Below, one piece after another: positions 30,501 through 41,128 of a stretch of 64,000 nt of DNA (its first letter is position 1; each line of letters begins with the position of its first letter). The position numbers and the translations under genes are program-made. The DNA comes from an uncultured Akkermansia sp. (GTDB lineage Bacteria > Verrucomicrobiota > Verrucomicrobiia > Verrucomicrobiales > Akkermansiaceae): contig CAJGCY010000001.1 of the NCBI GenBank assembly GCA_904501955.1, positions 1 to 64,000 on the forward strand, read 5' to 3'. Under the pieces are notes generated by a model. The model was not told the origin of the DNA and ran no database searches. It saw nothing but the letters and a program-made list of their open reading frames with translations.

Positions 30501-31202
30501 ATGGCACTTCACGTCCGACACACGGCCGTTTGCTCCACCGAACGGCAAGCGATTGTAAGCGCTCTGGTGCTCTTGCTTATAGTTGCTTGCTACGTATTCA
30601 CTGTGGGGCAACATCCGTATACCGAAGTTCAGGATAGACACTCAGCGCAGGTAGTAGCCAATCTAAGCCCGGAGCAGGAGGAAGAAGTGCCCCACCTCAT
30701 GCACCTCGCCTCAAACGAGCTCCCGGAACCGCCGCCCTTGTTAGAACCTTACAGCCCGGAAATTGACACCCCGGAGTTAACTATCAGTGAGGCTGAAATC
30801 ATACAAGGGGAAGAGGATGAGGCGGAATTCTACTTCTCTTGCTTCACGCCGGGGCAGTTGATGGAACAAGAAGAACCACCGACACCCCCGCCTGCCATAC
30901 GCAAACTAACACCAACCCATTCACAAAAGAGCACGTACACACCGCCTCGGTATGCTGCGACTCCACAACCGTCTTACCCTACAGAACTCTTACGCAAAAG
31001 ACTCACAGGCACTGTCAGGGTGAGAATTCGGATTGCGGATACAGGAAAAGCTACCGCGGTGGAGGTACTCAGTGCAACACACCCGGCTTTTGCACAATCC
31101 GCACGACGCACCATCCTACATTCTTGGAGATTTACACCGGCAATGGAAGGCGGCAAAGCAGTGATTTCATCCGTAACAACGACCATCTACTTCAAATTAT
31201 AA
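30501..31202 (+). CDS. TonB energy-transducing protein
   Basis: 233 residues. One N-terminal transmembrane helix (ALVLLLIVACYVFTVG, about 20-36), an acidic and Pro-rich periplasmic spacer (about 45-145), and a C-terminal TonB domain: PSYPTELLRKRLTGTVRVRI, then a VLSATHPAFAQSA motif and WRFTPAMEGGKAV. TonB carries proton-motive force from ExbB/ExbD to outer-membrane receptors. It is the third gene of the riboswitch operon, 3 bp after the binding-protein gene, so it is probably dedicated to the BtuB-like receptor. exbB and exbD are absent here. Confidence 0.9.
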   Translation: MALHVRHTAVCSTERQAIVSALVLLLIVACYVFTVGQHPYTEVQDRHSAQVVANLSPEQEEEVPHLMHLASNELPEPPPLLEPYSPEIDTPELTISEAEIIQGEEDEAEFYFSCFTPGQLMEQEEPPTPPPAIRKLTPTHSQKSTYTPPRYAATPQPSYPTELLRKRLTGTVRVRIRIADTGKATAVEVLSATHPAFAQSARRTILHSWRFTPAMEGGKAVISSVTTTIYFKL

Positions 31203-31243
31203 CAGCTCCATCAAAAAAACTCGAGTTAACACGAAAATGTTGC

Positions 31244-31272
31244 TTGACGTCACTCGAATCGCGTGCTAGAGT
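31244..31272 (+). promoter_or_regulatory. Predicted promoter of the ATP synthase operon
   Basis: TTGACG (31244-31249), 17 bp, TAGAGT (31267-31272). The expected start point near 31279 leaves a leader of only about 6 nt before atpB. Confidence 0.6.
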
Positions 31273-31284
31273 ATCAAGTGCAAC

Positions 31285-32148
31285 ATGAAAGGTTTTGTAC
31301 AAAAATTGATAGCCGCAGCAATGATGCTGGGCGGAGTGGCAAGCGCCTCTGAGCATGGACACGCCGGGTTGACAAGCAATTCTCCCGTACTGTGGGAGAT
31401 TGATATTCCTTTCTGGGAGGGACACACCTTGCCTATTAACAACTCCTTGGTAATGTTCGCCATAGCTGTCATTTTCATTACCATCTTATTGCGCCTTGCT
31501 TCACGCAGAATGCAGAGAATTCCGAGTGGCCTGCAAAACTTCGTAGAGTGGGTGTTTGAGCTTCTGTACAATTTCGTGGAGGGGCTTACCGGCAGAAAAC
31601 TTGCGAAAAAATACTTCTGGTACTTTGCAACGGTATTCCTTTTCATTCTCATCAGCAACTACTTGGGCTTGCTGCCGGGTGTGGGCTCCATCACCTATGA
31701 GGGTGAGCCCCTGCTCCGTGGTGCCAATGCTGACTTTAACGTCACTCTCTTCTTGGGCTTCTCATACGCCATCCTTTGGTTTATTTGGGTAATGAAAGAA
31801 CAGGGGCCGTGGCATTTCATCACCCACACCTTCGGCCCGAAAGGCGGCCTGACAGGCTTCCTTAAGTACGCGTTGCTGCCCATTTTCTTCTTCGTCGGGC
31901 TTATTGAAATCCTTTCCATCTGCGTGCGTCCCGTAGCATTGGCAGCACGTCTTTTCGGCAACATCTTTGCAGGTGAATCTATCTTGGAGCAAATGGGCGC
32001 CATCAGCTGGGCTGCCATGCTGCCCTTCATGTTCCTGGAAATCGTGGTAGGCTTCGTTCAGGCATTGGTATTCCTGATGCTGACGGCTATTTTCCTCAAG
32101 ACCCAAGTGGGTGGAGATGAGGAAGAAGAAGGCGAATCCGCACATTAA
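31285..32148 (+). CDS. atpB: F-type ATP synthase subunit a
   Basis: 287 residues, integral membrane subunit that forms the proton half-channels against the c-ring. The first ~20 residues look like a signal segment. Helices include the essential arginine in RPVALAARLFGNIFAGE and the C-terminal IVVGFVQALVFLMLTAIFL. The start at 31285 fits the promoter. First gene of atpBEFHAGDC; no atpI gene precedes it. Confidence 0.96.
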   Translation: MKGFVQKLIAAAMMLGGVASASEHGHAGLTSNSPVLWEIDIPFWEGHTLPINNSLVMFAIAVIFITILLRLASRRMQRIPSGLQNFVEWVFELLYNFVEGLTGRKLAKKYFWYFATVFLFILISNYLGLLPGVGSITYEGEPLLRGANADFNVTLFLGFSYAILWFIWVMKEQGPWHFITHTFGPKGGLTGFLKYALLPIFFFVGLIEILSICVRPVALAARLFGNIFAGESILEQMGAISWAAMLPFMFLEIVVGFVQALVFLMLTAIFLKTQVGGDEEEEGESAH

Positions 32149-32239
32149 GACCTAGTAATCCCCCTTCCCGCTGCGCCGGATCATGTAGCAAACCGTGACG
32201 GCAGGCTGAAGACAATAACACAAACACAATCAAACTAAC

Positions 32240-32461
32240 ATGGACATCACAACAATCGCAGACGCTGCTGCCTCCCTCGACTTGGCTTCCATCAAGTCCG
32301 GCATGGCTATCCTCGGTGCCGGTATCGGCATCGGCATCATTGGTATGAAAGCCGCTGAATCCACCGGCCGTAACCCTGCCTCTTTCGGTAAGGTGCTTAC
32401 CATCTCCATTCTTCTTGCAGCTCTTATCGAAGGTGTGGCATTCGTTGCCATCTTCATGTAA
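32240..32461 (+). CDS. atpE: F-type ATP synthase subunit c
   Basis: 73 residues, a two-helix hairpin that forms the rotor ring. Helix 1 carries the glycine repeat GAGIGIGIIG, the loop has TGRNP, and helix 2 carries the ion-binding Glu64 in ALIEGVAF. The residue after Glu64 is Gly, and helix 1 has no Gln at the sodium-ligand position, so proton coupling is more likely than sodium. Codon use is highly biased, as expected for the most abundant subunit. Confidence 0.96.
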   Translation: MDITTIADAAASLDLASIKSGMAILGAGIGIGIIGMKAAESTGRNPASFGKVLTISILLAALIEGVAFVAIFM

Positions 32462-32481
32462 GAGCGGCTGTTACAATTCTC

Positions 32482-32508
32482 GGCTGCGCCGCGGAGAACG
32501 GCGCAGCC
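32482..32508 (+). promoter_or_regulatory. Stable intercistronic hairpin after atpE
   Basis: Ten-base perfect GC-rich arms GGCTGCGCCG (32482-32491) and CGGCGCAGCC (32499-32508) with a 7-nt loop, starting 20 nt after the atpE stop and with no T-run. It may protect the 3' end of processed atpE mRNA, helping the high c-subunit dose; that is inference. Confidence 0.55.
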
Positions 32509-32560
32509 CACACTCCTGCTTTTCTCCGACTCATTACAACAAACAAAACGCATCCACAAC

Positions 32561-33082
32561 ATGTACCAACCGGTAATTGCAGCCAGCTTAGAAGACCTCG
32601 CAAGTAAATTCGGTCTGCATACAGACATATTTATCGCACACTCCATTGCCTTCATCATCTTGGTGGCGGTTGTTGTCTACTTCGGCATCAAGCCCATCAT
32701 GCAGCAGCTTGAAGAGCGCCGCGCCCGCATTCAGGAGGGCGAGGAGATGCACGCACGCAGCCAAAAAGAGCTCCAAGAGGTCAAAGCGACCGGGGAGCAG
32801 ATTCTGGCAGATGCTCACGCCGCCGGAAAACAAGAAATTGAGCAGGCTCGCCAAAATGCAGCTAAGCTGCAAGCTGAGCTCTCCGACAAAGCGTCCGCAG
32901 AGGCTCGCGCCATCATTGACAACGCCAAACAGCAGGCTGAAATGGATACTCAGCGCGAAAAAGACGCTCTCAAAAATGAGTTTGCCCGACTGGTGGCTCA
33001 AGCTACTTCCAAAGTCACCGGCAAAGTGCTCAGCGAGGCCGACCACCGCGCCATCAATGCTGAAGCCATCAATCAGCTCTAA
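32561..33082 (+). CDS. atpF: F-type ATP synthase subunit b
   Basis: 173 residues, peripheral stalk. One N-terminal membrane helix (IAFIILVAVVVYFGIKPIM, about 27-46) is followed by a long charged coiled coil rich in Glu, Gln, Ala and Lys, ending near the C-terminus (KVTGKVLSEADHRAINAEAI) where it meets subunit delta. There is a single copy, so a b2 homodimer is expected. Confidence 0.95.
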   Translation: MYQPVIAASLEDLASKFGLHTDIFIAHSIAFIILVAVVVYFGIKPIMQQLEERRARIQEGEEMHARSQKELQEVKATGEQILADAHAAGKQEIEQARQNAAKLQAELSDKASAEARAIIDNAKQQAEMDTQREKDALKNEFARLVAQATSKVTGKVLSEADHRAINAEAINQL

Positions 33083-33106
33083 TTTTCCGATTCCCCATTT
33101 CTCACC

Positions 33107-33502
33107 ATGAAAGTCACAAAGGAAGCACAGGCACAGGCTCGCCGCCTCATGCGTCTTTGCATCGGTGCAGACGGTCTCTTGCAGGAGGATACCGTCCGCC
33201 GAGTGGCAGCCACCATTGCAGAGCAAAAGCCGCGCAACTACTTAGGCATACTCAGTGCTCTGACGGAGCTTGTGCGCTTAGAGGTTGCACGCCATACGGC
33301 TACCATTACCAGTGCCATTGCCCTTACACCGGCAGAGCAGCAGCCCATCCGTGCCAAGTTGGATGCCAAGACACCCGGACTGCGCTACGTATGGAAGGTG
33401 GATGCCTCCCTCATCGGTGGTTTTACGGTTAAGGTAGGTGATGATGTGACTGACGCCTCCATCCGCTCCCGAATCGATAGACTTTCCTCCCTTTCTCTTT
33501 AA
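33107..33502 (+). CDS. atpH: F-type ATP synthase subunit delta (short form)
   Basis: 131 residues, compared with about 175-180 usually. The C-terminal part is recognisable ([20 protein letters not shown], then [11 protein letters not shown]), and the helical N-terminal domain is reduced. It joins the b stalk to the top of F1. The place between atpF and atpA and the C-terminal motif make the call secure. The start is an ATG 24 bp after atpF, with no upstream in-frame room for a full-length N-terminus. Confidence 0.9.
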   Translation: MKVTKEAQAQARRLMRLCIGADGLLQEDTVRRVAATIAEQKPRNYLGILSALTELVRLEVARHTATITSAIALTPAEQQPIRAKLDAKTPGLRYVWKVDASLIGGFTVKVGDDVTDASIRSRIDRLSSLSL

Positions 33503-33552
33503 TCTTCATTCTCTCCCCTCTCTACATTTTTCAAAATTCAACCATTCAGCGT

Positions 33553-35094
33553 ATGAGCAACATCGTACAAGAACTCGAAGCACAGATCAGAAACGCCTCC
33601 ACTTCCGCCGTAAGCGAAAACGTGGGCACTATTAAGGCCATTGGTGACGGCGTAGCACGTATTGAAGGCCTCAGCAACGCCATGCTCAATGAAATGATTG
33701 AGTTCCCCGGCGGAGTCATGGGCTTGGCCATGAACCTCGAAGAAAACGAGGTAGGTGCCGTGCTCATCGGCAATGGCAACGGCCTTAAAGAGGGCGACAC
33801 CTGTAAGACAACAGGACGTCTGTTGCAGGTACCCGTTGGTCCGGGCTTGCTTGGTCGTGTTGTGGATACGCTCGGCAACCCGCTCGACGGCAAGGGCCCG
33901 ATTTCCGCCGCTGCGTACTACCCGGTGGAAAAGATTGCCTCCGGTATCATTTCCCGTCAGGGTGTGAGCCAGCCGGTGCAGACGGGTATTCTGCCCATCG
34001 ATGCCATGATTCCCATCGGTCGTGGCCAGCGAGAGCTTATCATCGGCGACCGTTCCACCGGCAAAACCGCCATTGCGACGGACACCATGATTTCTCAAGC
34101 CCGCCAGAACAAGCAGGCTGAGGAAGGCAAGCTGCCCGGTCACCGCCCGCTCTACAGCATCTACGTCGCCATCGGTCAGAAGCGCGCTACCATCTCCCGC
34201 TTGGTTGCCAAGCTCGAGGAAAGCGGCGCCATGCCCTACAGCATCATTGTGGTAGCCTCCGCCTCCGACAGCGCCGCCATGCAGTACCTTGCCCCTTACG
34301 CAGGTTGCGCCATGGGTGAGTACTTCATGGATCAAGGTCAGGATGCCTTGATTGTGTATGATGACCTCTCCAAGCACGCTGTAGCCTACCGCCAGGTATC
34401 TCTGATTCTGCGTCGCCCGTCCGGCCGTGAAGCCTACCCCGGTGACGTATTCTACCTGCACAGCCGCTTGTTGGAGCGAGCCGCCCGCATCAATGCCGAG
34501 GGTGGCCGTAAAGGTGGTTCCCTGACCGCCCTGCCCATCATTGAGACTCAGGCGGGTGACGTTTCCGCCTATATTCCCACGAACGTGATTTCCATCACGG
34601 ACGGTCAGATTTTCTTGGACACAGACTTGTTCTACCAAGGTGTACGCCCCGCCATCAACGTGGGTATCTCCGTGAGCCGCGTGGGTTCATCCGCTCAGAC
34701 GAAGATTGTCAAGAAGCTGGCAGGCTCCGTGAAGCTTGACCTCGCCCAGTTCGAAGAATTGCAAGCATTCGCTCAATTCGGCTCTGACTTGGACGCCAAT
34801 ACCAAGGCTAAGCTTGAGCGCGGACGCCGCATTGTGGAGCTCTTCAAACAGGGACAATATGACCCGAAGAGCCTGAGCACCGAGGTAATCGACCTCTATG
34901 CCATTCAGAAAGGCTACTTGGATGATGTTCCCGTAGACAAAGTTCAGCAGGTTGTGCGTGAAATGGAAGAAGACGCCCGCACGACTCGTCCTGAGCTCCT
35001 TGCAGCCATCGAAACTGAAAAAGCTCTCACGGATTCCATTGATGAGCAGCTCAAACAGTTCATGGTTGCTTTCAAATCACGCATGACGAAGTAA
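33553..35094 (+). CDS. atpA: F-type ATP synthase subunit alpha
   Basis: 513 residues, non-catalytic nucleotide-binding subunit of F1. Landmarks: [27 protein letters not shown], the P-loop [23 protein letters not shown] and the signature [17 protein letters not shown]. The P-loop has Ser where most alpha subunits have Gln (GDRQTGKT). Full length, in the standard place. Confidence 0.97.
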   Translation: MSNIVQELEAQIRNASTSAVSENVGTIKAIGDGVARIEGLSNAMLNEMIEFPGGVMGLAMNLEENEVGAVLIGNGNGLKEGDTCKTTGRLLQVPVGPGLLGRVVDTLGNPLDGKGPISAAAYYPVEKIASGIISRQGVSQPVQTGILPIDAMIPIGRGQRELIIGDRSTGKTAIATDTMISQARQNKQAEEGKLPGHRPLYSIYVAIGQKRATISRLVAKLEESGAMPYSIIVVASASDSAAMQYLAPYAGCAMGEYFMDQGQDALIVYDDLSKHAVAYRQVSLILRRPSGREAYPGDVFYLHSRLLERAARINAEGGRKGGSLTALPIIETQAGDVSAYIPTNVISITDGQIFLDTDLFYQGVRPAINVGISVSRVGSSAQTKIVKKLAGSVKLDLAQFEELQAFAQFGSDLDANTKAKLERGRRIVELFKQGQYDPKSLSTEVIDLYAIQKGYLDDVPVDKVQQVVREMEEDARTTRPELLAAIETEKALTDSIDEQLKQFMVAFKSRMTK

Positions 35095-35104
35095 TCCCCC
35101 CATC

Positions 35105-37430
<2,326 letters not shown>

Positions 37431-37435
37431 TAGCT

Positions 37436-37852
37436 ATGGCTCTGCACCTCAAAATCATAACCCCCATGCGCACGGCTGTGGATGCCGACATCCACAGCGT
37501 GCTGGTGCCCTCCGTACAGGGTGAGATGGAGGTACTGCCGGATCACGCGGACATCATCGCAGCCATTGATAATGGTGAGCTTGTGTACCGCCCGGTGAAC
37601 GGCGCCCCTGAAAGCCTCTTTGTGGGTGGCGGGTTCCTGCAAGTAGAAGGTGATCTTGTCATGCTGGTGACGGACACCGTGCTGAAAGCGGAGGAGATTG
37701 ACTCCTCATCTGTAGAGGAGGCCGTTGCCCGCGCGCAGGAAGCCTACCGCAACCAATCCTCTGTGCTCAGCCGCGAGGAACAGACGCACTTGGCTGCGGC
37801 CATTGCCCGCCAGCTTGCCATGCTCGAGTTCCGCCGCAAAAAGAGAGCGTGA
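37436..37852 (+). CDS. atpC: F-type ATP synthase subunit epsilon
   Basis: 138 residues: N-terminal beta-sandwich (LHLKIITPMRTAVDADIHSV, LPDHADIIAAIDNGEL, FVGGGFLQVEGDLVMLV) and a C-terminal two-helix part that can inhibit ATP hydrolysis. Five bp after atpD. Last gene of the operon, followed by a terminator. Confidence 0.95.
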   Translation: MALHLKIITPMRTAVDADIHSVLVPSVQGEMEVLPDHADIIAAIDNGELVYRPVNGAPESLFVGGGFLQVEGDLVMLVTDTVLKAEEIDSSSVEEAVARAQEAYRNQSSVLSREEQTHLAAAIARQLAMLEFRRKKRA

Positions 37853-37876
37853 TTATTTCTCCATTCAAGATTCTTC

Positions 37877-37907
37877 AAAAGGAGCAGGTATTTCCTGCTC
37901 CTTTTTT
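37877..37907 (+). terminator. Rho-independent terminator of the ATP synthase operon
   Basis: GGAGCAGG (37881-37888) and CCTGCTCC (37894-37901) arms with a 5-nt loop, extended by A/T pairing and followed by six T. Confidence 0.93.
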
Positions 37908-37954
37908 GATGCAGGAAGGTTCACCGGGTGACACATTTTCGCTGATGTCTGAGC

Positions 37955-37983
37955 TTGACCACACTGCAAGCATGTGTTATAAG
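37955..37983 (+). promoter_or_regulatory. Predicted promoter of the GTPase cassette
   Basis: TTGACC (37955-37960), 17 bp, TATAAG (37978-37983), about 23 nt before the ATG at 38007. A purine-rich AGAGAGGTGG follows the -10 element. Confidence 0.65.
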
Positions 37984-38006
37984 AGAGGTGGTACACATCA
38001 CTGTAT

Positions 38007-39716
38007 ATGAATCAGCAATTATACATATTTGATTGCCTTACCGGCAAGCTCCGCGTGTCTGACAATAGCTTCATGTCCGTAGGTGCGGGCAAGCAGAATG
38101 TGTTCCGTGTTCGCATGCTTTCGGAAATCGGAGGCACCTTCGCCCTGCGCAATGGTATATGCAGATTCTTCCCGCATTACAGAACAACCGGCTATTCCAT
38201 TAACGGGAAAACGGCTGACACGGACACGCTCATCAAGCCGAATCGGCTCTATCTCATGCTGTTAGGTGGCGGTTGCATGGTCGTGTGGTTCGGTAATGCT
38301 GATGACCTGCCGGACTTTTGTGATTACGACATCAACAGCTGGTACGTGTACACCCCGGAAACCGAGCAATGGAGTGACAGCATCACCTTAGTTAAACTGC
38401 TCAGCAACGAAAAAGAGTACCACCCCTCTGCCTTGATTACATTTGAGGGCTTAGGGCAGAATGCTTTCCGGCTCTCCGACATGAAGGAAGTTGCCGGATT
38501 CCTGCTCAGCGATAAAGAAAGCAGCCACTCATCCGCTCGCAAAAACGAGGAAAAGGGAGGATACCGCTGCCCCTCATGCATGGAGTGTTTCCGCCCGGAT
38601 ATGGCGCTGAGCATTGCCATGCACCCCGCGCTGAAGGGCGACAAGATGCTGGGAGACTACGCCATGCAGCGCTTCACCCCCACGCAATACACCGCAGAGG
38701 GGCATCCCTTGGATGCCATGGGTGAGCCCTGCGATGACTACGCATGCCCGTATTGCCACTACAAATTGCTGCCGTTCTACTACCAGATGCAGCACCACCA
38801 TGTAGCGATTATCGGAGCTCCGGAATCCGGCAAGTCATACTATTTGGCATCTTTAGTGCACCAAATGGAGCGTGAGTTCCCGAGAGATTTCAACATTCCC
38901 TTCCGCGATGCCAACCCGCAAGAGAACTCCGCGCTCAATAACATGCGTATTCGCCTCTTCTATTCTTCCACACCGGAGGAATTCCGAGAAGCGGCCGGCT
39001 TCTTGCAAGGCAAAAGCGGCAGAAAAGTATACCGCCGTGGTGTCCAGGAGTTTTTGCCGAATCCTTACATTTACACCTTCAACCGCAATACCAGCGCTCA
39101 CTCCATCGTCTTCTACAATGCGGAACGAAGCGCCACGGAAAAAACCGAGTCGCTCGTGGAAAAATATGGGCTCAAAGGAGCGGACGCCATCTTCTTTGTG
39201 TATGACCCCACGCAAGATCCGACTTTCCGCGGTGTTTTGGATTCCCTCCACGGCAGCACCGTCCCTCTCCGGCAACAAGAGCACCTCTTGTCAGATGTCG
39301 AGATGTACCTGCGCCGCACGCTGAATCTTCCCCCGGGTGAAAAGACAAACATCCCGCTGGCCATCATCGTCAGCAAGAGCGACCATTGGAAGCACTTGCT
39401 CGGGCCGGAGCCTCTGTTGCCGGTGGTACGTAACGGAAGAATCCGACAGGATAACATACGCCTGAACTCTGAGCGCGTCCGCAACCTGCTCTTTAACCTC
39501 ACCCCGCAAATATGCACCGGGGCGGAGAACCTTTCATCCAATGTCAGTTATTTTGCCGTGTCATCATACGGCGCACGACCGGAGCAATTTATGGATGAGC
39601 TTACGGGAGAAACCTTCATCGCTCCGAGCGACGGCAAACTCACCCCCTCGCGCGTAACGGAACCGATGCTATGGTTCCTGAACACGCCGGAGGCCGGTGT
39701 ATTCCCGTGGTACTAA
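38007..39716 (+). CDS. FHA-like / zinc-ribbon / TRAFAC-type GTPase protein
   Basis: 569 residues, no membrane helix. Residues 1-100 are beta-rich and end in TTGYSINGKTADTDTLIKP, which recalls the insert and turn of FHA domains (tentative). A zinc-binding pair is split across a loop: CPSC (188-191) and CPYC (247-250). The P-loop GAPESGKSYYLASL (270-283) starts an NTPase domain. Hydrophobic ADAIFFVYDPTQDP resembles the switch/Walker B strand, and AIIVSKSDHW supplies a G4-like SKxD motif, which points to GTP. This order (zinc ribbon then a SGKSYYLA P-loop) matches the DO-GTPase2-like group of predicted conflict-system GTPases. The family name is from memory. Confidence 0.72.
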   Translation: MNQQLYIFDCLTGKLRVSDNSFMSVGAGKQNVFRVRMLSEIGGTFALRNGICRFFPHYRTTGYSINGKTADTDTLIKPNRLYLMLLGGGCMVVWFGNADDLPDFCDYDINSWYVYTPETEQWSDSITLVKLLSNEKEYHPSALITFEGLGQNAFRLSDMKEVAGFLLSDKESSHSSARKNEEKGGYRCPSCMECFRPDMALSIAMHPALKGDKMLGDYAMQRFTPTQYTAEGHPLDAMGEPCDDYACPYCHYKLLPFYYQMQHHHVAIIGAPESGKSYYLASLVHQMEREFPRDFNIPFRDANPQENSALNNMRIRLFYSSTPEEFREAAGFLQGKSGRKVYRRGVQEFLPNPYIYTFNRNTSAHSIVFYNAERSATEKTESLVEKYGLKGADAIFFVYDPTQDPTFRGVLDSLHGSTVPLRQQEHLLSDVEMYLRRTLNLPPGEKTNIPLAIIVSKSDHWKHLLGPEPLLPVVRNGRIRQDNIRLNSERVRNLLFNLTPQICTGAENLSSNVSYFAVSSYGARPEQFMDELTGETFIAPSDGKLTPSRVTEPMLWFLNTPEAGVFPWY

Positions 39717-39742
39717 AAGCACGCAGTCCTCAAACCGCCCCC

Positions 39743-41128
39743 ATGTCATACCAAATCATCAGCGCAGAGCTTGCAACAGAGCCGGGAAGCTTCCGACTCG
39801 TTGCGAAAAGCCCGCACCTTCCTCAGGGGGCTGATGCCATGCTGATAGCGCAGGCGTACCGCACCATCTGCGGTCGTACATTCTTCAGCTACAAACAGGT
39901 AGAACATCACGGCGACACGCTTCACATTCTGGCGGCAGGCATTGCCACCCCGGAGCAAAAAATTGTGCACCAAGTGGCGTTATCTGCACAAGAAGTCACG
40001 GGCTTGCAGCAAAGCAAAGCACGCCCCACGCCTGCCGGCCTCCTTTTGGCATTCTTGCGCAATGAGCATTGGGTGCGTTCTACCACGGAATCTCGCGATT
40101 TAGCAACGGAGCCCCGAGTAGTGGCTGCGGATATTCCTGAAGCCTCCGAGCAAAAGAAATGGAAGGAGCTCACAGGCCATAAAAACGACGTCAGGATTTT
40201 CCTGACTCCGCCGTATGATAAACATTGCCTGGCGATATTCCCTCCGGCGTGCACACCGGAGAACATTCTGGAGCTCTTGCATGAGAGCCAGTGGCTGACC
40301 CCGAACCGAGGCTGGGGGCAAGCATTCCTCGTCAGCGATGAAGCTCCGGAGCCCAACAAGGCGAAGGATGGCGGTATTATTGTGACGAATGCCAACATCG
40401 CAGATGAAGCAGCTTACCAAGGCGTTCCTCTCTTGCGCATCGAACAACATATCGAAACGTCACCGTCCATTATCCCGGCTAAGGTGACGGATGACCATTA
40501 CCAATACACAGAATGCCCCGATTACGACATCTTCGACATACCGCCCCCGGGGGTGAAGGCTCGCCGGCGGATGCTGCAACTCGGCATCGGTATCATCCTC
40601 ACGGCCACCGTGGGCATCGGGGCGTATTTCGGTTTCTTCCGTACGCTGAATGAGCCTACGGAAGAACAACTGACGGCAGAGCAACGCTTCATCCTCGCTA
40701 TCGGAGAGATGGAGGATTCGCATGACGCTCAGCTCAAGTCGCTGGAAGCTGAGTTCAGGAAGCAACACACCGTCAAAAACCAAGCCATACTGGAATGCAT
40801 ACGCATTTTCACGGAAGATGCCTACCGCTGCGGCGGGCATCCCAATAATATGCTCACCCTGCTCCGTCTTGCGGACACTATCGGTATAGACGGAGAACTG
40901 CTCTGCCTGCGTTATCTCGATAAAGTCATTTCCAGTTACCGCCACGAAGACTGGATTCGAGAAAATACAACGACAGAGGAAATTACCGAGTGGAAACACC
41001 TGCTTTCCCGCTCCGCTACGCTGAAAAAATCCCTCAAATATGAGGCAAAATATCGTGACTACATGCGCGATATCATTCTCAGAACGGAAAAAACGCTGAC
41101 CCAACCCTCACAGCATGCCCACTCCTAA
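39743..41128 (+). CDS. GAP1-N-like membrane protein, partner of the GTPase
   Basis: 461 residues from the ATG at 39743. The N-terminal ~260 residues (SYQIISAELATEPGSFRLVA, then GDTLHILAAGIATPEQ and KIVHQVALSAQEV) resemble the GAP1 N-terminal domain seen beside GTPases in Planctomycetes and relatives, where the segment usually reads like TxRxNKxAHHVxLD. One membrane helix follows (LQLGIGIILTATVGIGAYFG, about 277-297) and a ~160-residue C-terminal helical part. It is probably an inner-membrane partner of the GTPase, 26 bp downstream, and overlaps the next gene by 14 bp. Function is inferred from family and neighbourhood only. Confidence 0.6.
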   Translation: MSYQIISAELATEPGSFRLVAKSPHLPQGADAMLIAQAYRTICGRTFFSYKQVEHHGDTLHILAAGIATPEQKIVHQVALSAQEVTGLQQSKARPTPAGLLLAFLRNEHWVRSTTESRDLATEPRVVAADIPEASEQKKWKELTGHKNDVRIFLTPPYDKHCLAIFPPACTPENILELLHESQWLTPNRGWGQAFLVSDEAPEPNKAKDGGIIVTNANIADEAAYQGVPLLRIEQHIETSPSIIPAKVTDDHYQYTECPDYDIFDIPPPGVKARRRMLQLGIGIILTATVGIGAYFGFFRTLNEPTEEQLTAEQRFILAIGEMEDSHDAQLKSLEAEFRKQHTVKNQAILECIRIFTEDAYRCGGHPNNMLTLLRLADTIGIDGELLCLRYLDKVISSYRHEDWIRENTTTEEITEWKHLLSRSATLKKSLKYEAKYRDYMRDIILRTEKTLTQPSQHAHS

